A stretch of 64,000 nucleotides of DNA from the NCBI RefSeq assembly GCF_011752525.1, contig NZ_VWXI01000012.1, positions 62,001 to 126,000 of the forward strand, in the 5' to 3' direction. Below the pieces are notes generated by a model. The model was not told where the DNA came from and ran no database searches. It worked only from the letters and a program-made list of their open reading frames with translations. Shown here one piece after another: positions 49,134 to 58,514 of this stretch (position 1 is the first letter of the stretch; each line of letters starts with the position of its first letter). The position numbers were made by a program, and so were the translations under genes. The DNA is from Pantoea sp. Cy-639 (GTDB lineage: Bacteria > Pseudomonadota > Gammaproteobacteria > Pseudomonadales > Pseudomonadaceae).

Positions 49134-50447
49134 ATGCACACTCTTGACGACCTACGCGCCGGCCGCCTCGCTGGCATCACCCGCCTGGACCTGAGTCAGG
49201 GCCTGACGGCGTTCCCCGACGAGATCTACACCCTGGCCGACAGCCTCGAGGTGCTCAACCTCACCGACAACGCCCTGAGCGAACTGCCCGACGACTTGCA
49301 TCGTCTGACCCGCTTGAAGGTGCTGTTCTGCTCGAACAACCGCTTCGGCCAGTTGCCACTAGGCATCGGGAGCTGCCCTGCATTGGAAACGGTGGCCTTC
49401 CGGGGCAACCAGATCACCCAGGTCGATGCCCGGGCCTTTCCGGCCACCTTGCGTTCGCTGGTCCTCACCGACAACCGGCTCGAGCAACTGCCCGAAGGCC
49501 TGGGTGACTGCGCCCAGTTGCAGAAGCTGATGCTCGCGGGCAACCGCCTGAGCGCCCTGCCTGCCGACCTGGCCAGCTGCCAACGCCTGGAGCTGCTGCG
49601 CATCGCCTGCAACCGCCTCACGGCGCTGCCCGACTGGCTGCTGACCCTGCCACGCCTGGCCTGGCTGGCATATGCCGACAACCCGCTGCGCAAAGGTTAT
49701 GCCGCCCCGTCTGTGGACAACCACTGCCCGGTCCTGCACTGGGCGGATGTCTGTCTTGACGAGCAGTTGGGCAGCGGTGCTTCTGGGGTGATCTACCGCG
49801 CGCACCTGCAAGGTCGGCAGACACCGCTGGCAGTGAAGATCTACAAAGGCGCCATCACCAGCGATGGCTCGCCACTGGCGGAGATGGACGCCTGCATTGC
49901 CGCTGGCGCGCATCCGCAGTTGGTCCGCGTGGCCGGGCGCATCGACGATCACCCGCAACACTTGCCGGCCCTGGTCATGGAGATGATCGACTCACACTGG
50001 CTGAACCTGGCGGGTCCACCCAGCCTGGACGGTTGCACCCGCGACAGCTATCCGGCCAGCCGGCGCCTGACGCTGCCAGCCCTGCGCCGACTGGCCGCAG
50101 GTATCGCCTCGGTCTGCGCTCACCTGCATGCTCGCGGCCTGAGCCATGGCGACCTGTACGCCCACAACATCCTGTTCGACGAAGACGGCCAATGCCTGCT
50201 GGGGGACTTCGGCGCGGCGTCGTTCCACCCGCACGATGACGGTCTGGCCGCCAAGGCGCTGGAACGTCTGGAAGTACGGGCCTTCGGCATTCTCGTGGAG
50301 GAATTGCTGGGCTGCTGCGACCAGGATGACCAGGGCCTGCGCGAGCTGAGCCGGGCCTGCCAGCAAGCTGATGTGCTGGCGCGTCCGGGCTTTGCCGAGG
50401 TGGTTGCCCACGGATCGCTGCAGGAGCCAAGTCGCCCCACACCGTAA
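49134..50447 (+). CDS. Leucine-rich-repeat protein kinase (LRR + Ser/Thr kinase-like domain)
   Basis: 437 residues. Positions about 15-205 hold seven to eight LRRs with the pattern LEVLNLTDNALSELPDDL and LQKLMLAGNRLSALPADL. Positions about 210-430 are kinase-like: GSGASGVIYRAHL (Gly loop), LAVKIYKG (ATP Lys), LSHGDLYAHNILF (HGD catalytic loop with Asn) and LLGDFGAAS (DFG). All key residues are present, so activity is plausible. There is no signal peptide or membrane helix, so it is cytoplasmic. The ATG at 49134 was chosen over a TTG at 49119. Substrate and role are unknown; the domain pairing resembles eukaryotic receptor kinases without the membrane span. Confidence 0.9.
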   Translation: MHTLDDLRAGRLAGITRLDLSQGLTAFPDEIYTLADSLEVLNLTDNALSELPDDLHRLTRLKVLFCSNNRFGQLPLGIGSCPALETVAFRGNQITQVDARAFPATLRSLVLTDNRLEQLPEGLGDCAQLQKLMLAGNRLSALPADLASCQRLELLRIACNRLTALPDWLLTLPRLAWLAYADNPLRKGYAAPSVDNHCPVLHWADVCLDEQLGSGASGVIYRAHLQGRQTPLAVKIYKGAITSDGSPLAEMDACIAAGAHPQLVRVAGRIDDHPQHLPALVMEMIDSHWLNLAGPPSLDGCTRDSYPASRRLTLPALRRLAAGIASVCAHLHARGLSHGDLYAHNILFDEDGQCLLGDFGAASFHPHDDGLAAKALERLEVRAFGILVEELLGCCDQDDQGLRELSRACQQADVLARPGFAEVVAHGSLQEPSRPTP

Positions 50448-50492
50448 CAAAGCCTCTAGAATGAGCCACCCTTTCGCCACAGAAGCCGCCCC

Positions 50493-51359
50493 ATGGATAT
50501 CGATCAGGCCCGCACCTTCCTGGAAATCGTACGCTGCGGCAGCCTGGTCGCTGCCGCCGAGCGCCTGTTCGTGTCGCAGACGGCGATCACCGCCCGGGTC
50601 CAGCGCCTGGAGCAGCAGCTGGGCTGCCAGTTGTTCGTGCGCAGCCGCAACGGTGCCAGCCTGACCAGCGACGGCGAAGCCTTCGTCACCTACGCCAACC
50701 AGATGGTCCAGACCTGGGAGGCCGCGCGCCGCGACCTGCCGCTGCCTCAGGGTTGCCAGCAGGTGCTGCATGTCGGTGGCGAGGTGAGCCTGGGCAACCC
50801 GATGATGCTCGACTGGGTCAGCGCCCTGCACCGTGAGCTGCCCAGCCATGCCATTCGCAGCGAGGTCAGCGATGGCGAGTCGCTGCTGCGCAAGGTCGAG
50901 ATGGGGCTGCTCGACGCCGCCCTGGTGTACCAGCCGACCTACGGCCCAGGCTTGCAGGTCGAGCAGTTGATGGAGGAAAAGCTGATCCGTGTACGCCGGG
51001 TCGACGCACCCGATCCGTACATCTACATCGACTGGGGCGAAGCCTTCCGCCGCCAGCACGACGCCGCCCTGCCCGACCTGTCGCGCCCGGCGCTGAGCTT
51101 CAACCTGGGCCCGCTGGCCTTGCAGTTCATCCTCGACCAGGGCGGCAGCGGCTACTTCCGCACCCGCGTGGTGCAGGCCTACCTGCAGAGCGGCGTGTTC
51201 GAACGGGTGCCGCAGGCGCCGGAGTTCACCTACCCGACCTTCCTGGTCTATCCCCGCAAGCGCGACAGCGAGGCGCTGCAGCAGGCGTTCAGCGTGCTGC
51301 GTCGGCTGGTCGCCGCTGGCGAGAGCGACTGGTCACAACGCTGGGACCCGGTGATCTGA
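50493..51359 (+). CDS. LysR-family transcriptional regulator
   Basis: 288 residues: helix-turn-helix at about 1-60 (RTFLEIVRCGSLVAAAERLF, SQTAITARVQRLEQQLGC) and a LysR substrate-binding domain from about 90. It follows the LRR-kinase gene by 45 bp on the same strand and may be cotranscribed. Its 3' end overlaps the convergent HPP-CBS gene by 27 bp. The target genes are unknown; no classical divergent partner is present. Confidence 0.9.
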   Translation: MDIDQARTFLEIVRCGSLVAAAERLFVSQTAITARVQRLEQQLGCQLFVRSRNGASLTSDGEAFVTYANQMVQTWEAARRDLPLPQGCQQVLHVGGEVSLGNPMMLDWVSALHRELPSHAIRSEVSDGESLLRKVEMGLLDAALVYQPTYGPGLQVEQLMEEKLIRVRRVDAPDPYIYIDWGEAFRRQHDAALPDLSRPALSFNLGPLALQFILDQGGSGYFRTRVVQAYLQSGVFERVPQAPEFTYPTFLVYPRKRDSEALQQAFSVLRRLVAAGESDWSQRWDPVI

Positions 51360-52490
51360 TCCCTGCGCGGCGGCATTGAGCAGGTGCCGCTTGAGGCCGG
51401 CGATCAGGTCGGTCTGGGTGATCACCCCCACCAACGTGTCGCCGTCAAGCACCGGCAGGCAATGCAGCCCCTGCTCGCTGAGCAGCGGCAGCAGGCGCTC
51501 CAGCGGATGCTGGCTACCGACGCTGACCACCCGACGGCTCATCACCTGCTCCAGACGCACCACCTTGCGCCGGAACAGCCCGCGCCAGCTGAAACGGCCA
51601 CGGGCCATTGCCGGGCCGACCAGGTCGCTGAGGCTGACGATACCCACCAGGCGCCCCTGCTCCAGTACCGGCAGGGTTTTCAGGTGGTGGCTCGAGAGCA
51701 TGCTCCAGGCCTGTTCGAGGGTGGTGCGCGGCGTTGCCGACTGCACATCGCGGGACATCACTGCAGCGGCGGTGATGCCGCCCAGGCTGCGTTGCAGGGC
51801 ATGCTGCTCGGTGGCCAGGATAATCCGTTCGAGCTCGTCGCGGGTCACGTCGACGAACTCGCCGATCTCTTCCAGGGCCTGGTCCAGGTCCTCGGCGTTG
51901 ATGCCGACCCGCTCACCCGGCAGCGGGTCATGGGTGTGGTGCAGGTCCTTGCGTGGCGCCGCGCCCTTGGGGTAGCGCACGCCGGTGAGACGGTTGTAGG
52001 CCACCGCCACCACGACCAGGACCAGCGCGTTGAGCAATACCGGCTCAAGCATGTGGTCGCCCATCGCCACCAGCCCCGGATCGGCCAGCACCGCGCTGAC
52101 CGCCACCCCGCCACCGGGCGGGTGCAGGCAACGCAGCAGGCACATCGCCAGGATGGCGACAGCCAGCGCGGCAGCGGCCACCCACAGCCCGTCACCGAAG
52201 CCATGGCGCATGGCCAGGCCCACCGCGCCGGCCAGCGCATAGCTGCCCAGCACCGGCCAAGGCTGGGCCAGCGGCCCCGAATGCACCGCGAACACCAGCA
52301 CCGCCGAAGCCGCTAGCGGCCCCAGCAAGTGCAGAGCGATCGACGGCCCATAGAGCAGGCTGCACAGGTAGCCGGCGAGAAACAGGCCGAGCAGTGCGCC
52401 AAGGCCTGCGCGCAGCCATTCTTTGGGAGGGATGTTCAGGGGCGCCGGGAGCAGGCGCTGCAGACGGCTTTCGGGACGCGAGGCAGGCAT
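51333..52490 (-). CDS. HPP-family membrane protein with two CBS domains
   Basis: 385 residues. The first half holds four to five membrane helices of the HPP family (WLRAGLGALLGLFLAGYLCS, LLGPLAASAVLVFAVHSGPL) with the name-giving CLLRCLHPPGGGVAVSAVL. The second half (about 245-380) is a CBS pair (VMSRDVQSATPRTTLEQAW, VMSRRVVSVGSQHPLERLL) that usually binds adenine nucleotides. Transport or channel function is suspected for the family, including nitrite in plastids. The ATG at 52490 has no strong ribosome-binding site, so the start is provisional. Confidence 0.85.
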   Translation of the reverse strand: MPASRPESRLQRLLPAPLNIPPKEWLRAGLGALLGLFLAGYLCSLLYGPSIALHLLGPLAASAVLVFAVHSGPLAQPWPVLGSYALAGAVGLAMRHGFGDGLWVAAAALAVAILAMCLLRCLHPPGGGVAVSAVLADPGLVAMGDHMLEPVLLNALVLVVVAVAYNRLTGVRYPKGAAPRKDLHHTHDPLPGERVGINAEDLDQALEEIGEFVDVTRDELERIILATEQHALQRSLGGITAAAVMSRDVQSATPRTTLEQAWSMLSSHHLKTLPVLEQGRLVGIVSLSDLVGPAMARGRFSWRGLFRRKVVRLEQVMSRRVVSVGSQHPLERLLPLLSEQGLHCLPVLDGDTLVGVITQTDLIAGLKRHLLNAAAQGSDHRVPAL

Positions 52491-52703
52491 CGAGGGGTGT
52501 ATTCGTATTTTTCGGGTGGAAAAAGAAAGCCCAGCGTTACCTGCCTGGGCCCTGTATTGCCAAGGCAATAGCGCAAGGGGCTCCGTCCGTGGAGAGATGG
52601 AAACCGGATGGTTTCAAGAGGCGGGATTGTGCCGGGCTGCCAGGCAATGGGCCAATTCAAAAAACTGCGCCTGTACTGCAATTTTTTTGCAGGGTTCAGC
52701 GCC

Positions 52704-54023
52704 TCATCGCGCCTTGCGCGGCAGATCGATATTCACCCGCAAGCCGCCGAGCGCGCTGTCGAGCAAGGCGAGCCGCCCGCCCCAGGCCTCGACGATATCG
52801 CGCGCGATCCCCAGCCCCAGGCCATGGCCGGCCACCTGCTCGTCCAGCCGCGCACCACGCTCGAGCACCTGCTGGCGCTGCGCCTCGGGAATTCCCGGGC
52901 CATCGTCATCGACCCACAGCCGGTAACCCTCGGGGGTCGGCGCAATGCCCAGACGCACCTCGCTGTCGGCCCATTTGCAGGCGTTGTCCAGCAGGTTGCC
53001 GAGCAACTCCAGCAAGTCCTCGCGATCCCACGGCAACAACAGGCCTGGCGGCACGTCACGCTCGAGCAGCAGACCTTCGCCATGGATCATGCCTAGCGTC
53101 GACAGCAGTCCAGGCAGCTCTGCGTCGCAATCGAACTGCGCGCCGGGCAGCGCGTCACCGGCCAGGCGCGCACGGTTGAGTTCGCGGGCCAGACGCTGCT
53201 GGATCTGCTCCAACTGCTCACGCAACTGCGCCCGCACCTCGGGCAGCGCCTGCAGACGCTCGCTGGCGGCCAGGCTGAGCAATACCGCCAGCGGCGTCTT
53301 CAGCGCATGCCCAAGGTTGCCCAGAGCCGTGCGCGAACGACGCAGGCTGTCCTCGGTGTGGGCCAGCAGGTGGTTGATCTGGTCCACCAATGGCTGCAAC
53401 TCGCTGGGTACCTCGGCATCCAGCTGCGAACGCTGGCCCTGCTGCAACTGGGCGATCTGCTGCCGTGCCCGCTCGAGCGGGCGCAGCGAGCGAGTCACGG
53501 TGATGCGCTGCAGCACCAGCACCAGCAGCAGGGCCAACGCCCCCATTCCCAGGCCGATCTGCTGCAGGCGTCGAAAACCCTCGCGCACCGGCGAATAATC
53601 CTGGGCCACGCTGATCGAGACATCCTGGCCCAGGCGCCGGTAATCGCCACGGTAGGCCAGCAGTTGCTGGCCCTCAGGGCCCAGCTCATGGCCATCGTCC
53701 AGCCCTGGCCGGGCCGGCTTGGGCATGTCCAGGTCCCATAGCGAACGTGAGCGCCAGGTGCCCTGGTCGAAATCGATGCGAAAGTAATAGCCCGAGAAAG
53801 GCTGCTGGTAGGCCGCCGACAGCCGCCGTTCGTCCAGTTGCAAGCCGGCAGGCCCACGCACCAGCGCCACCAGCAGGTTCTCGCTTTCCTTGCGCAGGCC
53901 CGCCTCCAGGTAGCGCTGCAGGCCCGCCTCGAACAGCCACAGGGTCAGTTGCGCCAGGGTCAGACCGACCACCACCAGCACCGCCACCAGCCCCAGACTC
54001 AGGCGCGCCTGGATCGACTTCAC
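52704..54023 (-). CDS. Membrane sensor histidine kinase (OmpR-partner class)
   Basis: 439 residues: membrane helices at about 8-30 and 156-176 enclosing a 125-residue periplasmic sensor, then HAMP, HisKA ([16 protein letters not shown]) and HATPase ([31 protein letters not shown]). The ATG overlaps the response-regulator stop by 4 nt. The operon order PepSY-PepSY-RR-HK resembles BqsRS/CarRS-type systems that respond to divalent metals, but I do not see the RExxE iron motif reported for BqsS, so the signal is open. Confidence 0.92.
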   Translation of the reverse strand: MKSIQARLSLGLVAVLVVVGLTLAQLTLWLFEAGLQRYLEAGLRKESENLLVALVRGPAGLQLDERRLSAAYQQPFSGYYFRIDFDQGTWRSRSLWDLDMPKPARPGLDDGHELGPEGQQLLAYRGDYRRLGQDVSISVAQDYSPVREGFRRLQQIGLGMGALALLLVLVLQRITVTRSLRPLERARQQIAQLQQGQRSQLDAEVPSELQPLVDQINHLLAHTEDSLRRSRTALGNLGHALKTPLAVLLSLAASERLQALPEVRAQLREQLEQIQQRLARELNRARLAGDALPGAQFDCDAELPGLLSTLGMIHGEGLLLERDVPPGLLLPWDREDLLELLGNLLDNACKWADSEVRLGIAPTPEGYRLWVDDDGPGIPEAQRQQVLERGARLDEQVAGHGLGLGIARDIVEAWGGRLALLDSALGGLRVNIDLPRKAR

Positions 54024-54688
54024 GCGATACTCCCGGCATACACGTAGCCCTGGCCACGGCGCGTTTCGATCACGCTGCGCCCGAGCTTGCGCCGCAGGTG
54101 GTTGACGTGGACTTCGAGCACATTCGAGTCACGTTCGGTCTCGCCGTCGTACAGATGCTCGGCCAGGTGGCTCTTGGAGAGCACCTGCCCCGGGTGCAGC
54201 ATGAAATAGCGCAATAGACGAAACTCGGCGGCCGTCAGTTGCACCTCGGCACCATCCCGGCTGACGCATTGGCGCGATTCGTCCAGACGCAGCCCCGCCG
54301 CCTCTAGGGTCGGCTGGTTGGCCAGCCCCTTGGCCCGACGCAACAGGGCCTGAAGGCGCAGTTGCAGCTCTTCGGGGTGAAAAGGCTTGGTCAGGTAATC
54401 ATCGGCGCCGGCCTTGAGCCCCTCGATACGCTCGGCCCAGGAGCCGCGCGCGGTGAGAATCAGCACTGGCGTGCCCAGCCCCGCGCCGCGCCACTGCGTC
54501 AGTACGTCAAGGCCCGGTAGCCCCGGCAAACCAAGGTCGAGCACGATCAGGTCGTAGGGCTCGCTCTGCCCCTGGTACACCGCGTCACGGCCGTCGGCCA
54601 GCCAGTCCACGGCATAACCCTGGCGTTGCAGGGCAGCGGTCAATTCGTCGGCCAGGGGGACGTTGTCCTCGACAAGCAGCAGGCGCAT
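54020..54688 (-). CDS. OmpR-family response regulator
   Basis: 222 residues: receiver ([14 protein letters not shown], phosphoacceptor in [13 protein letters not shown], Lys in [10 protein letters not shown]) and winged-helix DNA-binding domain ([36 protein letters not shown]). It starts directly after the stop of the upstream PepSY gene and overlaps the kinase gene. It likely autoregulates the operon and may control envelope genes. Confidence 0.94.
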   Translation of the reverse strand: MRLLLVEDNVPLADELTAALQRQGYAVDWLADGRDAVYQGQSEPYDLIVLDLGLPGLPGLDVLTQWRGAGLGTPVLILTARGSWAERIEGLKAGADDYLTKPFHPEELQLRLQALLRRAKGLANQPTLEAAGLRLDESRQCVSRDGAEVQLTAAEFRLLRYFMLHPGQVLSKSHLAEHLYDGETERDSNVLEVHVNHLRRKLGRSVIETRRGQGYVYAGSIA

Positions 54689-55003
54689 TCAGTCGTCTTC
54701 CTCGTCCTTCAACAGGGCCCCGGTGCGGGCATCGTACTTGATCTCGCGCACTACGCCGCCTGGGGTCAGCAGTTCGACCTCGTACTCGTAGCGGCCGTGT
54801 TTCTCTTCCAGTTCCGCCTCCAGCAGGCGCGCCCCGGGGTAACGCCCCAGGGCGGCATCGAGCAGTTGCTCCAGCGGCAGGATGATGCCCTGCTGCCGTA
54901 GTGCAAGGGCTTCATCCTGGTCCAGGTCGCGGGCGGCGGCGAGCGAGCAGACGGCCATCAGGAGCAGCCCCAGGCAACACGCTGTTCGCGGTAGATCAGG
55001 CAT
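54689..55003 (-). CDS. PepSY-domain exported protein (second)
   Basis: 104 residues: signal peptide (TACCLGLLLMAVCSLAAA) followed by one PepSY unit (LPLEQLLDAALGRYPGARLL, YEYEVELLTPGGVVREIKYD) ending LLKDEEDD. The ATG overlaps the stop of the preceding PepSY gene. It is probably a periplasmic modulator or accessory sensor of the two-component system. Confidence 0.85.
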   Translation of the reverse strand: MPDLPRTACCLGLLLMAVCSLAAARDLDQDEALALRQQGIILPLEQLLDAALGRYPGARLLEAELEEKHGRYEYEVELLTPGGVVREIKYDARTGALLKDEEDD

Positions 55004-55311
55004 CAGGTGTCTCGCTCGTCCTTCAGGATTTCGCCGGTCTTGGCATCCAGGTCCACATCCCACTCGACATTCTGTGCGTCGCGCAGGTCGACCTTGTAGA
55101 TGTAGCGACCGTATTCGTTTTCCAGCTCCGAGTCGGTCACGGTTGCGCCGGGGTGCTTGGCCACGGCGGCGGCTTTCAGTTCATCCAGCGACTTGATGGT
55201 CTTGGCGTTCACCAGCTTGACCACTTCATCGGGCTGAACGTCCTTGGCGAAGGCGGCATTGGCCGCAAAAGCCAGGGCAGCGGTGGCGAACAGGGCAGTC
55301 AGGGTTTTCAT
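55003..55311 (-). CDS. PepSY-domain exported protein (first in operon)
   Basis: 102 residues: signal peptide (ALFATAALAFAANAAFA) and a PepSY domain (AAAVAKHPGATVTDSELE, YIYKVDLRDAQNVEWDVDLD), ending GEILKDERDT. It opens the PepSY-PepSY-RR-HK operon. The upstream leader contains spaced GTTGAG, GTTAAG and GTTAG motifs on the coding strand that might be a response-regulator box. Many operons with this order are induced by their own regulator. Confidence 0.86.
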   Translation of the reverse strand: MKTLTALFATAALAFAANAAFAKDVQPDEVVKLVNAKTIKSLDELKAAAVAKHPGATVTDSELENEYGRYIYKVDLRDAQNVEWDVDLDAKTGEILKDERDT

Positions 55312-55525
55312 CGGTTCACTCCATCGGGGTGTGCAAGTTGTCTACGGGATCAAGACTAACCAGCGGTCCTTAACTCAACCTGAAAACAGCTGGCCGCATG
55401 ATAGCGCAGCAGCCGTCACACCTGCATGCGCCCCACCAGGCCATGGGCGCCGGCAGAGGAGCGCGTGCCGCGAGAGGGCCGGCAAATCCCCTATACTGCC
55501 GGCCTGCCTTGCCTGAGACCTCACC

Positions 55526-56605
55526 ATGAGCGCCATCCACCTCAAGTACCCCGCCCTGACGTTCAAGGCCGGCCAGCGTGCCCTGCGGCAAATCCGCGAG
55601 CGCGGCCTGCAAGCCGCCGATGTCGGCGTGCTGCCCGGTGCCGCCGGCGGCCCCAAGCCGCTGGGGATCCAGGGCCTGGACCTGGCCCTGTTCGGTGAGT
55701 GGCTGCCCTCGGCGCCACGCCAGCGCGCACTGATCGGCGCCTCGATCGGTGCCTGGCGCTTCGCCAGTGCCTGCCTCGACGACCCGGTCGCCGGCATCCG
55801 TCGTCTGGGCGAGCTGTACACCGAGCAGGACTTCGCCAAAGGTGTGACCGCCCGGGAGATCACCCAGAGTTGCCAGCGCATGCTCGACGACCTGCTGCTG
55901 GGTCGCGACGGGCAAATCCTCGCCAACGCCCACTACCGCCTGAACATCCTGGTGGTGAAGAGCCACGGCCAGCTCGCCCACGACCACCGCGGCCGCCTGG
56001 GCCTTGGCCTGGGCTCGGTGATCGCCAGCAACTTGCTGGGCCGCGCGCGCCTGGCCCGGCACTTCGAGCGCGTGATCCTGCATGACCAGCGCGCCACGCC
56101 GCCACTGGACGCCCTCACCGACTTCCCCTCGCGCTGCCTGCCGCTGGAACTGGCCAACCTGCGCCAGGCCCTGCTCGCCTCGGGCTCGATCCCGATGGTC
56201 ATGGAAGGCGTGCGCGATATCCCCGGCGCGGGCGCCGGCACCTACCGCGACGGCGGCCTGCTCGATTACCACCTCGACCTGCCCTACCACGGCAACGACC
56301 TGGTGCTCTACCCGCACTTCACCGACAAGGTGGTGCCTGGCTGGTTCGACAAGGCGCTGCCCTGGCGCAAGGGCGACGCCACCCGTCTGCAGAACGTGCT
56401 GCTGATGACCCCGTCGCCGCAGTACCTGGCCGCCTTGCCCTACGGCAAGCTGCCGGACCGCAACGACTTCAAGCGTTTCATGGGCGATGCCGCCGGCCGC
56501 AAGCGCTACTGGCACAAGGCCATCGCCGAAAGCCAGCGCCTGGGCGACGAGTTGCTGGAGCTGATCGCCAACGGACGGTTGGCCGATCGGTTGCAAGCCT
56601 TGTAG
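55526..56605 (+). CDS. Patatin-like phospholipase family protein
   Basis: 359 residues. GASIGAWR provides the GxSxG nucleophile elbow (Ser near 75) and [11 protein letters not shown] the DGG catalytic Asp motif of patatins. [17 protein letters not shown] near residue 40 could form the oxyanion region. There is no signal peptide. It is followed by queD after a short gap that has its own -10-like TAGACT. Lipid substrate is unknown. Confidence 0.87.
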   Translation: MSAIHLKYPALTFKAGQRALRQIRERGLQAADVGVLPGAAGGPKPLGIQGLDLALFGEWLPSAPRQRALIGASIGAWRFASACLDDPVAGIRRLGELYTEQDFAKGVTAREITQSCQRMLDDLLLGRDGQILANAHYRLNILVVKSHGQLAHDHRGRLGLGLGSVIASNLLGRARLARHFERVILHDQRATPPLDALTDFPSRCLPLELANLRQALLASGSIPMVMEGVRDIPGAGAGTYRDGGLLDYHLDLPYHGNDLVLYPHFTDKVVPGWFDKALPWRKGDATRLQNVLLMTPSPQYLAALPYGKLPDRNDFKRFMGDAAGRKRYWHKAIAESQRLGDELLELIANGRLADRLQAL

Positions 56606-56658
56606 CGGCCATGCTGGTAGACTGCGCGCAATATCGATTCACACAGAGTTCCGACAGC

Positions 56659-57015
56659 GTGGAAATTTTCAAAGAGTTCACATTCGAATCCGCCCACCGC
56701 CTGCCCCACGTCCCGGCCGGCCACAAGTGTGGCCGCCTGCACGGCCATTCGTTCAAGGTCGCCCTGCACCTGACCGGCCCGCTCGACCCGCACACCGGCT
56801 GGATCCGCGATTTTTCCGAGATCAAGGCGATCTTTAAGCCGATCTACGAGCAGTTGGACCACAACTACCTGAACGACATCCCAGGCCTGGAAAACCCCAC
56901 CAGCGAAGTGATCGCCAAGTGGATCTGGGAGCAGGTCAAGCCTCTGCTGCCGGAGCTGTCGAAGGTGCGTATCCACGAGACCTGCACCAGCGGCTGCGAA
57001 TACACCGGCGACTGA
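56659..57015 (+). CDS. queD: 6-carboxy-5,6,7,8-tetrahydropterin synthase QueD
   Basis: Second step of queuosine precursor (preQ0) synthesis from 7,8-dihydroneopterin triphosphate. The 118-residue protein starts with [15 protein letters not shown] and has the Zn-binding His residues (SAHRLP, LHGHSF), the catalytic CGRLHGHSF with Cys, and [10 protein letters not shown] at the C-terminus. The GTG at 56659 gives the family length. An ATG at 56611 lies over the TAGACT promoter-like box (56618-56623) and is rejected. Confidence 0.92.
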   Translation: MEIFKEFTFESAHRLPHVPAGHKCGRLHGHSFKVALHLTGPLDPHTGWIRDFSEIKAIFKPIYEQLDHNYLNDIPGLENPTSEVIAKWIWEQVKPLLPELSKVRIHETCTSGCEYTGD

Positions 57016-57054
57016 TCGCTCGCTGCATCGGCGCCGCCAGGGCGCCCTGGCCGA

Positions 57055-57690
57055 TCAGGGTCGGAAGGCCGCGTGAGGCGCGCTGAGGATTTCCAGCGTC
57101 ACCAGGCTGCGCTGGCCACTGAGCATGTTCATCGCCCCCACACCATCGGTCTTGTAGCGCCGCACCAGGCGCCCCGTGGAAGTGACCAGTTCCAGGTTGC
57201 AGTGCACTGCGCCCTTGCGCAGGTTCCTGGCATCCAGCCCCTCGAGGGTCCATAACTGGGTGCCCAGGCTGCCTCGGTCGCTACCGGCCGGTTGCTCGGG
57301 ACGCTTGAAACCCAGGTAGCCGGACCAGGCATGGTCGTTGAAGTCCAGCACCCAGTTCCAAGGCATCCAGACCCGGTCATAAGGCCTGATTTCGTAGCGG
57401 AACTTCGTCCGTGAATGAGGCAGGCCTTGCGAGTAGGCGCCGAACCAGAACAGCTCGCAATACGTATGCCCGCGCCTTCGGTAGTCCTCGGGTGACAGAT
57501 GCTTTTCCTTCTGCCCCTCCGGCTCGGCCCGCAGGTAGCGATCCCAGCGTCCGCCGCTGTCGAACTCGACCCACAGCGGTGCCAGGTGCGGGGTGGCATC
57601 CAGCCAGTGCTCGGGCTCGATGCGCTCCTGCAGTTGCCACCAGCAACGTGCCAGAAATGAAAGTTGGGGGTTGTAGACATGACAGTTCAC
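57055..57690 (-). CDS. Hypothetical protein, function unknown (211 aa)
   Basis: No family recognised. The protein is rich in Trp, Tyr and Arg (FLARCWWQLQERIEPEHW, YRRRGHTYCELFWFGAYSQG, VWMPWNWVLDFNDHAWSGYL) and has no signal peptide or membrane helix. The GTG at 57690 is supported by GAGGAG upstream; the open frame to 57921 runs into the DUF1289 gene in another frame and is not coding. It is downstream of the DUF1289 gene on the same strand (73 bp), and faces queD. The Trp-rich mixture suggests a compact folded protein. Confidence 0.7.
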   Translation of the reverse strand: MNCHVYNPQLSFLARCWWQLQERIEPEHWLDATPHLAPLWVEFDSGGRWDRYLRAEPEGQKEKHLSPEDYRRRGHTYCELFWFGAYSQGLPHSRTKFRYEIRPYDRVWMPWNWVLDFNDHAWSGYLGFKRPEQPAGSDRGSLGTQLWTLEGLDARNLRKGAVHCNLELVTSTGRLVRRYKTDGVGAMNMLSGQRSLVTLEILSAPHAAFRP

Positions 57691-57763
57691 GCTGCCACTC
57701 CTCGTCAGTGAGTTGGCAGATGAACGTAAGCGCAATGCCGGCCACAAGGCAGAGGGAAACGGG

Positions 57764-58231
57764 CTACTCCAGCGCCTGCCTGAGGAACGCCGGGGCGATG
57801 TAGCGCTGGTAATGCGCCTCGGACAGCAGGAAGAATTCGCGATCGATGGCATCTCGCAACTGCGGCAGTTCCCAGTCGCGAAATTCCGGCAGCAGCGCCA
57901 TGCCGTAGGCCTCGAGGTCACGGATCATCCGCGCCCCGCGGGCGATCAGCTGGTAGGCCCAGCAGTACTCGGACTGATGCTCGACGAAACGGATCGAACG
58001 CTGCCCCAGTTGCTGGCGCAGCAGGCCTTTGTCGAACACTTCCAGCTTGGCCATCATCACCTGCACCAGCAGTTGTTCCAGACGCAGCCAGACCGCACGC
58101 TTCTGCTCGTCGTCGTAGCCGTTCCAGTGAATCACCTCGTGGTGAAAGCGCTTGCAGCCACGGCACACCAGGTCTCCGTACACCGTGGAACAGAGGCCGA
58201 CGCAAGGGGTCTTGATGGACTGGTTGGACAT
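57764..58231 (-). CDS. DUF1289 family protein (Cys-rich N-terminus)
   Basis: 155 residues. The N-terminal DUF1289 motif is TPCVGLCSTVYGDLVCRGCK (four Cys likely binding a metal), followed by RFHHEVIHWNGY. The rest is helical and unlike the short DUF1289-only proteins. Function is unknown. Its start is 88 bp from the acnB promoter region, and the two are divergent. Confidence 0.85.
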   Translation of the reverse strand: MSNQSIKTPCVGLCSTVYGDLVCRGCKRFHHEVIHWNGYDDEQKRAVWLRLEQLLVQVMMAKLEVFDKGLLRQQLGQRSIRFVEHQSEYCWAYQLIARGARMIRDLEAYGMALLPEFRDWELPQLRDAIDREFFLLSEAHYQRYIAPAFLRQALE

Positions 58232-58318
58232 GGAAAAACAACGGCTTGGCGATGGAACACCGGTTCATGTTAGCCCTTTGTCTAACCAAGGTCACCCGTT
58301 AAAGTCATGATCGGCGCC

Positions 58319-58347
58319 TTACCTTCGGCTTTTTTTTGCCGTAGAAT
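58319..58347 (+). promoter_or_regulatory. Candidate sigma-70 promoter of acnB
   Basis: TTACCT (58319-58324) and TAGAAT (58342-58347) are spaced exactly 17 bp. The predicted start near 58354 gives a leader of about 280 nt before the GTG, unusually long for a metabolic gene. Confidence 0.6.
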
Positions 58348-58380
58348 CACACCGCCTTTTCAAGGCAACAATGTCCGTTG

Positions 58381-58514
58381 GAAGCTGTTTTCAAAGCGTC
58401 ACGAGCACAGTTCATCCGGTAGAACGGCGTTGGCCGGGCCATGCATCCCTCGCATGCCCGCGCCAGCCCTCATCAGCTCCCGTTCTGCAGGCGTAAAACT
58501 TTGAAAGCAGCTTC
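58381..58514 (+). promoter_or_regulatory. Structured 5' leader of acnB (nested inverted repeats)
   Basis: Arms 58381-58397 (GAAGCTGTTTTCAAAGC) and 58498-58514 are inverted copies at 15 of 17 positions. Inside lie a second pair (AGAACGG/CCGTTCT) and a third (GGGCCATGC/GCATGCCC). The concentric pairs could fold one long imperfect hairpin in the leader RNA. The gap 58232-58635 holds no other gene. A smaller GCGACT/AGTCGTC hairpin follows at about 58545-58560. Confidence 0.6.

Noticed and set aside
52704..55311. Naming the two-component operon bqsRS/carRS
   Set aside because: Gene order is similar, but the BqsS RExxE sensor motif is not seen, so the name is not justified.
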